Source: Limanda limanda (Eukaryota; Chordata; Actinopteri; Pleuronectiformes; Pleuronectidae). Taken from it: a DNA stretch of 64,000 bases. The stretch is taken from the NCBI RefSeq assembly GCF_963576545.1, contig NC_083636.1, positions 1,391,883-1,455,882 on the forward strand, written 5' to 3'. The notes under the pieces are model-generated. The model worked only from the letters and a program-made list of their open reading frames with translations, was not told the origin of the DNA and made no database searches. The position numbers were made by a program, and so were the translations under genes. Shown here piece after piece: positions 56,791-64,000 of the stretch (within the stretch, counting starts at the first letter, position 1; each line of letters begins with the position of its first letter).

Positions 56791-56904
56791 CAAACATCTC
56801 GTTCTGTTTGATCCTTTTCATCACGAGACATCGGTGACTCGTTCACACCCGAGCTCCACGTCCGCTCTGAGATCTGTTCACACCTGACATTAAAAAGTCT
56901 TCAT

Positions 56905-57115
56905 TTAATACTTAATTATTACTTATTACGAATTTTCAGTTATTTATTTATCATTAATATTCTTATTTTCATTGAATTGTGTAATGTATTGTTCGCAGGA
57001 CCACGTTCATGTGGTCCTTTTAATTAAGAAAAACATCCAAGGAGGTTGACTGTATCATTGATTCTTGTTCTACTGTGCCTTACCTCCTAATAAAAATATT
57101 GAAAAAAAAAAAAAA
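56905..57115 (+). mobile_element. Retroposed 3' fragment with poly(A) tail and target duplication
   Basis: About 210 bp ends in CCTAATAAAAATATTG followed by a poly(A) run. The 13-bp word aaaaagtcttcat occurs immediately before (56892-56904) and after (57116-57128) the segment, as expected for a LINE-mobilised, 5'-truncated insertion. It contains an internal hairpin, AGGACCAC-gttcat-GTGGTCCT. The source transcript was not recognised. Confidence 0.75.
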
Positions 57116-57128
57116 AAAAAGTCTTCAT

Positions 57129-57565
57129 CAGGAACCTTAAGAGGTCAGAGGTCGTCAGCTGATCCTTCACCTTCAAACGGTTTATTCACTTAGATTTTAA
57201 CACCAGGTTTGAACGAGGTCCCAGATTTCAAAAGAGCATCTTTAGATTAAAGATTAAAGAAAATAAGTTATTATTACATCTTTAAATGTCAGTTTTCAAA
57301 ATAAACTTTATTCACCTGGTTTCAGTCGAGGCTGAAATTGGTTTTCCAGATATAAAAGTACTCGATTACTTTACATAAACTGAACAACTTGATTCGTTTT
57401 TGGCAACAAAAGTAATTTATGTTCTGGAAACTAAAGTATTCAGAGTAAACGACTTCTAAACAAATAATAAATTGTCCGTGCAGACGTTTAAATCACAGAT
57501 TTCTTCTTCTAACATTTCGTCTCTCGTGTGGTTTTCTCTTCTTTATCTGTTACTACACACTTCAC

Positions 57566-57598
<33 letters not shown>

Positions 57599-57900
57599 TC
57601 ACACCTGCAGTCGTGACACACTCGGCTGCGTTGGCCTTGTGGCGCTCAGACCCCCCCGCATGTGTTTTTCTGATCATTAACCTTTTGTGTCTCACGCCGA
57701 CGACCTCGAGCTGCAGAAGCTCGGAGCTGCAGGTGATAACGTGGAGGGTCTTGTTGCTAGGTAACATCTGAATCCGACATGAAAGTGAGGAGCCACTCGT
57801 CTCTTCACAGGATGAAGCAACACAAAGCAACACTTCCCACGCCCGCCTCTGATTGGCGGCCGCTCGGCGACACGTCCTCGGGCGCTGAAGCAGCAGAACC
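57129..57900. other. Intergenic DNA between dmtn and ppp3cc 3' ends
   Basis: No exon was seen. A (CT)n tract lies at about 57570-57597. The two genes converge here, so no promoter is expected. 57640-57900 is moderately CpG-rich and non-repetitive. Confidence 0.5.
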
Positions 57901-59233
57901 ACACGGGAACTTTTCTGTTTTTTTATTTGAATGGAGTGAAACATCTACATAAATGAGGCCTCGCGATACATGTACTCAACAAAACGTTATCTGTAAAGAA
58001 AAAACAAATCTTGATTTCATCTTTTTTTTTTTTTTTTTTTCCCTGTACATTCTGTGAGATATGTTCAGAAATGTTCCCGACACAATCCCAACAAACTCCA
58101 CCCACCTCCCCGAAACAGAAACACTAATCAATAAATCAAACCCACCCGGGTCCATCATCGCCACGGAAACCGTCTCCTCCTCCCAGATGCGTCTCTCCTG
58201 TTAAAGGATCATCACGCTTCAGTGCAACTGGAACTCGTGATGTTTCATCGTCGGTGACGGAGAAATGGAATCAGGTGACTGAACCTTTGTTGTGACATCA
58301 CTTCCTGTTCAGGACGAACACGCAGCCGCGCATCTGGAGATTTGATTTCTCTTGTTTACACTGTAAAATCTTTATGTGAAACGATTACTTATAATAATAC
58401 TAATAATAAAGATGTTCTATGAACTTATAGTTATTTATAATCACATCTGTTGGTGTTTTTAGAGAAAAGTGTTTTTACGAGCAGGAAATCACAAACCTGT
58501 CGTCCTGCAGGTCAAAGGTCAAGCGCCATTTACGGAAAAAAAACTTCTTTACTCAAGGTTGTTACCATGACAACACGAGACAGAAGCAGGTAAGTTGACC
58601 TCGAGTTCGGATTCCGACAGTTTCTAACAAACTCCATCACTCAAGACTTGAGTTGCAATAAAGTGGAATGATCCTTTAAATCCCCCCCCCCCTCCTCTGA
58701 AATAATGAATCCTTAATCAATAGGTTGTAAAAAAAAAACATCACATTGAAAAGAGGGAACAATTAAAATGTACAGATATAATATAAATGTCAATACTCGC
58801 TCGTCAGAGCTCAGTCACACTATCATTGGCATAAGAAAGGATGGATCTGTGTGTGTGTGTGTGCATGCAGGTGTGTGTGTGTGTGTGTCTGTGTGTGTGT
58901 GTTCATGTGTGTGTGTGTGTCTGTGTATGCATGTGTGTGTGTGTGTGTGTGTGTGGGCACAAACACAGCGTTTCAATGAGCGTCACTTCCTCCACAAAAT
59001 GAAAAATAATCAAGATAAAAAAAACCCGCAGGCTCCAGATGGAACGTGGCAGCGATTTGTCCAAGTGCAATGAGATTTATCCCGTTCAGTCGGATCTATG
59101 ATATTTAACGGATGAAGAAATAAATTAAGCGCGGTGACGTTCGCTCGGACTGAACTGCCTGGTCTCCTGCTCTGAGGGGAGAAGCAAGGGGGGGGGGGGA
59201 GGGGGAAGGAGAGGGGTGGGGGTGAAGGAGGAT
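57901..59233 (-). other. ppp3cc: 3' UTR of ppp3cc with polyadenylation signal
   Basis: Read on the minus strand, AATAAA lies at 57922-57927 (TTTATT on plus), about 1.3 kb after the stop codon. A poly-A tract on that strand at 58022-58040 and (CA)n/(GT)n near 58850-58955 fall inside the inferred UTR. The exact 3' end is inferred. Confidence 0.55.
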
Positions 59234-62055
59234 CTAGGCCTGTGCGTTGGTGCCGTTCTTGTCCGGAGGCCCGGGGCTGGCCGGCAGGTTGTTGAGGGTG
59301 GGCGGGGCCTCCTGGTGGCTGTCGCGGCGCGGCGGCATCCGCTCGTTGATGCGGTCGAGGCCGCGCGCCTCTTCGAAGCTTTGGATCTTGTGCTGCGGGT
59401 TGAAGCCTTGAATCGCTGCGAAGAAACAAACCAGCGTGAGAAACTCTCCGGAGACAAGACGTCTGACACGGAAGGAACCGAAATTTCTACTGGTTTCAAC
59501 TGACTCAAGCTCATAATGACACAACACTTTCAAAGCTCTTTGAATAAATATGAAATATATGAAGGAAAATATCCAAATTCTAAAGCATAATCAACAACTC
59601 ATCTTTACTCAGGCTCTAATATTTATATATTGATATCACTTCTGGGACGGGAGGTTTTCAGTGAACTTACTTCGACAGGAAATCGACAGCGTGAAGATAA
59701 AGAAACAAACTTGGATTAAAGGGACATTTCACTAACTGAGGATCCTTCATGTTTCTATTAGTGTCAAACATTCATATAGTTGATAGACAAATATGTGATG
59801 GAAACATGAACTATTGATATGAAAGGATGGAAACGTGTGAGTTGATCATATGGAGATGACGTCAGCGAGACTTCAGGCAAAAACATGTTCGAACTTTGAC
59901 CCTGAGTTTAGACTTGGTCCAGTTTGTCTCGATGAGTCAAAACTCGTCACGTCTCACAGCGACTGAGCTCGGAATGATATTTACTAACTGAACATCAGCT
60001 TGAGACATAAACTCCTGAGGAAAATGTTTCCTGAAGATTTTTACGAACAGAATTGGATTGTTTGTTGCCTGAGGTCCAGAGTCTCTGAGATGAATCTAAA
60101 AAATACAGTTTGTTCCTCAGACTGAGAACAAGCAGCACATGAAGGAGATAGTGGTGGGGGGGGGAAGAATCGATTCTGTTCAGTATCGTGATATTTTGCG
60201 CCTGCGATACTATCGATACTGTAACATAAGTATTGCAATATTTAAAAAAGTTTTAAAGATACCTTGTGTGTATGTGGAAAGGATGTTCTCCACTGCAGGA
60301 GATATAGTAACGTTCCAGAGGAACTTTAACATCTGAGCATGTTGACCAACTCCTTTTTCTGAACAAAAATGCCAATATTCCCAAATGAATTTAACATTTG
60401 GGGTCATGACCTTGCAGGTCTCAATTTGATTGAAGCTCTAGGTTCCTCTTATTGATATGATTGAGCTCAGTGTTCATGTGAGAGGTCTCCTATTCAGAAG
60501 ATAATTACAAAGGTCCTGTGTCCTGAATGTTCAAGGACAAAGTTTTTACACTTCAGTTAATGTGGAGAAGACAATGTTGTTCACAGAATTAAATGTGACA
60601 TTTGAAGTGAGGTGAGCAGTCTTATTTTCCTGAATTTCCCTGAATAATATTGGGGACATTTTTCGCAATATCGAATCGCAATACTCGCTGTATCGCAGTA
60701 TGTTAAGAATCGCAATTCTATTGAATCGTGGCCCAAATATCGCAATACTATTGAATCGTCACATTTTTGCCAATTCCCACCCATAGAAGGACATGAAGTG
60801 GAAATCACCAGACAACACTGAACTCTGACTCTGCGTCTACAACAGTGCACGTTTGATTTAAAGCAGGACAGACAGAGACACAGAGACAGACACAGAGACA
60901 GAGACACAGAGACAGACACAGAGACACAGAGACGGAGACAGAGACAGACACGGAGACGGTTTCGTACCTCGAGCCTCTTCGGCCTCTACGGTGGCTGTGT
61001 AAGCGTGAGTAGAAGTGCCATGCCCCAAACCAATGGAGAGAGAGTGAGAACGTTAAAAATCATTCAGCATTCAGTCAGTCACGTTATCACAGCTGTCAGT
61101 CAGTCCTGTTACCATGGAGACAATCATCATACAACCCCCCCACCCCACCCCACCCCACCCCCAACACTGTAGGGACCACAGAGGTTAGAGCAGAACAGCA
61201 TGATTCAAAACCATCATCATCATCACATCATCATCATCTTCATCATCAGGGTGTTAGAGTTCACTTCATGCTGCTGTAAAATAACATTTGTTCTCTTTGT
61301 TCCTGAGATGCTCAGAATAATCGATTAGTCAATTAATTAGTCAACGGACAGAAACTCAACTGCAAACATTCGGATGATTTATCATTTGAATTTCAGCTAA
61401 ACTGTTTTTTTGTCTTAGTTTTTATGTGAAAGTGAAAATCTTTGTTCCTGTGTGTTTGTGTGAGAGTGGGTGCTCTGTCTGCAGCTTTAAACATCTTGTT
61501 CCTGCAGCTCCAGTTAAAATAATTATTTAAATTAAATCTGACGTAAGAAGAATCTGAGTTTCTTTAATTTCATTGTCTCTGAACGGGTGCGTTTCATTCC
61601 TGTGCTTCAGCTTCGACCCGGTTCAGATGTTCAGACTCAGACATGAAACCAACATGTTTGAGTTTTCATCTCCATCATAATTCACATTATGATGGAGATG
61701 AAATCGTGTTTGTGTCTGAACCAGCGTCACATTCTGGAGTTAATGATCTTAATCAGGAAGAAGATGGAGGAGGAGAAGTCACTTGATGTTTCTGCTGCAC
61801 TGTGTGTGTGTCTGTGTGTGTCTGTGTGTGTCTGTGTGTGTCTGTGTGTGTCTGTGTGTGTGTGTGTCTGAGCTGTTAGTCTCAGTGTGAGTGCAGGCAC
61901 AGGAAGTTAGTGTCTCCGTGTTAGTGTTCGCTCGTTGGCGGCTCGGACACTCACCGCTTTGCAGAGTTCTCCGACCTCCAGACAGAACTCCCACAGGCAG
62001 CGTTCCTGTCGGGGTCAAACCCTTCAGCTGTAACACACTCTCGTTCTCCTCTCTG

Positions 62056-62086
<31 letters not shown>

Positions 62087-62227
62087 AAGAAACACACACA
62101 GAGAGAAACACACACAGTTAGTTAGAGTCACCAACAGACGTCTGATACGTTTGCTTCTTTCAACACACATCGAGTGTAACTAATGTAAAGCTAATCATGT
62201 GTTAGCAAGGTCGTAACACAATGCAGC

Positions 62228-62265
<38 letters not shown>

Positions 62266-63084
62266 ACACAGGGAGGAAGAGGAACTCTACACGTGCCAGT
62301 GATTCTTTTCTAGGTCTCATGATAAGTGGCAGATGCTTTCTGAAGGAGAAGAGTCGTCGCTAAAGGACAAACGCTGGTGACACACTTCCACAGATGGAAG
62401 GAGGACACCAGCAGAAAGTCATTAGCCTGAAACTAAAGTGGAGCAGAGACTCAAACTGTCCTTTCTGACTCACATCCTGACAGATCACATGCAACTAAGC
62501 TTTTTAATATAGAAAAATCCTCATTCCCTTGAACCCAAACCCACAATCAGCATGAGGGTGAGTAAATGGCCGGAGATGAAAACTCACCTGAGCACAGAGA
62601 AGACTCGAGCCATCTTCCCGATCGCACGGATCTTATTCCTGATCACCTCCTTCCTGAGGGCCGCCGCTCCGCCTGCAAACACAACCACAGGAGAACCAGC
62701 TTGACAAACACACACTTAAAGAATGTGAATAGAAATGAATGTGTGCACATCAACACAATGTGCAGGAGTCAGTCTGTTGAGTGTTTGCAGCTTTAACCAG
62801 GAGACTGATTATTGTTTCACTGATAAAACTCAAATGGAGGTGAAAAGAAAAGTGAGATTTGATTCAGCTGCTGTTTCCTCAGAGAGTTCTGAGTTTTAAT
62901 GATTCTCAGAGACACAAACACAACGTTAAACAATAACAATAAACCTAAAGGTGAAGATAAGAGTCGAACTCTGTCGTCTGAAAGTAAAAGGAGTTGAGTC
63001 TCTTACCGTCCCCGGCGTCGTCTCCCTCGGACATCAGCTCGTCGTCAGAGCAGATGTTCAACACGTTCACCAGCATCTCCGTCA
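59234..63084 (-). CDS. ppp3cc: Calcineurin A catalytic subunit, C-terminal five exons (gamma type), partial
   Basis: Ca2+/calmodulin-activated Ser/Thr phosphatase catalytic chain; only the regulatory C-terminus lies in the window and the phosphatase domain is beyond 64000. Exons in transcript order: 63007-63084 ([20 protein letters not shown]), 62588-62672 ([19 protein letters not shown], the calmodulin-binding helix), 61955-62052 ([20 protein letters not shown]), 60968-60994 (TVEAEEAR, 27 nt), 59234-59415 ([20 protein letters not shown], the autoinhibitory segment, then a divergent tail ending NGTNAQA). All donors and acceptors fit GT-AG and the frame is continuous. The paralog call rests on TPTGTLP and FEEARG being gamma-like, and on linkage with xpo7 and dmtn. 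The C-terminal tail looks more like the alpha or beta tails, so the paralog is less certain than the family. Confidence 0.9.
60149..60785 (+). mobile_element. hAT remnant with C-terminal dimerisation-domain relic, copy 1
   Basis: Starts TAGTGGTGGGG and ends CCCACCCATA, with 8-bp flanks gaaggaga (60141-60148) and gaaggaca (60786-60793). Around 60277-60330 the plus strand encodes [16 protein letters not shown], matching the hAT transposase dimerisation motif. The frame then meets stops, so this is a decayed, internally deleted element. It lies in a ppp3cc intron. Confidence 0.8.
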
Positions 63085-63370
63085 CTGTGGAGAATCACAC
63101 AACACATTTGAGAAGTTTGACACTTTTCTAGTATTAACACCTTCAGGTCAACGTCATGTTCACCATCTTTCAAAGTAGAATAAACCATGTTTTAACAACA
63201 CAAATCACAGATTGGTCATAAAAACACAAACTACGCCGTCACAACGATAAGAGAAGAACAGACGGTTTTAAAATCGGTCAAATATGAACTCGTCTGTCTT
63301 CATCCTCACGATAAGTCAGATATTATTGGTCAGAAGAAGAAGGACTTGAGCTGCTAGAGAGAGGACATCA

Positions 63371-64000
63371 GTATTGCGATATTTTGCGCCCGCAATTATA
63401 TCGATACTGTAGCACAAAGTATTGCAATATTTTTTTTAATACTTTATTTACAACTATATATGTAACAGCCCAGAGGAACTTTAACATCTGAGCATGTTGA
63501 CCAACTCCTTTTTCTGAACAAAAATGCCAATATTCCCAAATGAATTTAACATTTTGGGTCATGACCTTGCAGCCAACTGGACTGGACTCTAGTAGAACAC
63601 ATTTGTTTATTTTTCTCAATTTGATTGAAGCTCTAGGTTACTCTTATTTATATGATTATTCTCAGGTTTATGTTACTCTATTATGTCTGCTTGATGTTAC
63701 TGTATTGTATTTAAACAATTGTAAGTTATGTGCTGGGAGCTCAGTGTTCATGTGAGAGGTCTCCTATTCAGAAAATAATTACAAAGGTCCTGTGTCCTGA
63801 ATGTTCAAGGACAAAGTTTTTGCACTTCAGTTAATGTGTAGAAGACAATGTTGTTCACAGAATTTAATGTGACATTTGAAGTGAGTTAAGCAGTTTGATT
63901 TTCCTCATTTTTTGTAATGCCTTTGAATAATATGGGGGACATGAATCGCAATATATCGCAGAATCGAATCGCAATACTTGCAGTATCGCAATATATCACA
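63371..64000 (+). mobile_element. hAT remnant, copy 2, running off the window end
   Basis: Similar to 60180-60730: ATATTTTGCGCC, CATCTGAGCATGTTGACCAA, CCAATATTCCCAAATGAATT and the terminal AATCGCAATA words are shared. It contains extra sequence at about 63575-63615 and 63650-63735 that copy 1 lacks, so copy 1 has internal deletions. The right end is outside the window. Confidence 0.72.

Noticed and set aside
59010..59429. 139-codon minus-strand frame overlapping the last calcineurin exon
   Set aside because: It is in another frame from the exon that gives [19 protein letters not shown]; a shadow.

Overview
The window is nuclear DNA of a ray-finned fish, most likely a percomorph-type teleost. 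The evidence is spliced vertebrate genes with canonical GT-AG introns, very dense (CA)n/(GT)n microsatellites, several large minisatellites, hAT-type and mariner-type miniature transposons, and L2-like LINE 3' tails ending in (TATC)n. There are no bacterial operons, rRNA or tRNA genes, or CRISPR arrays. Four genes can be reconstructed exon by exon from protein similarity recalled from the families.

Layout. 1-18.3 kb is gene-poor and repeat-rich: a fold-back MITE, LTR-like segments, a 1.3-kb 8-bp satellite, a LINE tail with a (TATC)n array, and a mariner-like MITE. 18444-35631 (+) is exportin-7 (xpo7): 28 coding exons, 1086 codons plus stop, starting in a CpG island; its introns hold hAT elements, two U12-type introns and an exon-derived minisatellite. 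38815-41.8 kb (-) is pbdc1: 6 exons, 168 aa, tail-to-tail with xpo7. 47346-55403 (+) is dematin (dmtn): 15 coding exons including an 8-nt microexon, 381 aa, with a possible alternative first exon at 43306. 57.9-63.1 kb (-) is the 3' part of a calcineurin A gene, best read as ppp3cc: the last five coding exons, with the rest beyond the right edge. dmtn and ppp3cc are tail-to-tail.

Gene relationships. From memory, human XPO7, DMTN and PPP3CC all lie at 8p21.3, so this is a conserved block. I see no NPM2 or FGF17 exons between xpo7 and dmtn, where humans have them; pbdc1 sits there instead (its human counterpart is X-linked). xpo7 and dmtn both have known roles in red-cell biology, and a CACC box plus GATA cluster lies about 1.6 kb upstream of the dmtn start.

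Most notable observations. (1) The 3' end of xpo7 exon 2, including its splice donor, has been captured in an intronic minisatellite, giving nine GTGAGT donors in about 1.2 kb. (2) The C-terminal PKA-switch serine of dematin is a leucine here. (3) xpo7 has one AT-AC and one GT-AG minor-class intron. (4) The dmtn terminal exon is preceded by about 730 nt with no AG dinucleotide. (5) Four copies of a near-palindromic MITE with 8-bp target duplications carry YY1-like motifs in both arms. I did not find a clearly new multi-gene system. Coordinates were read by eye and all similarity statements come from memory, without a database search.
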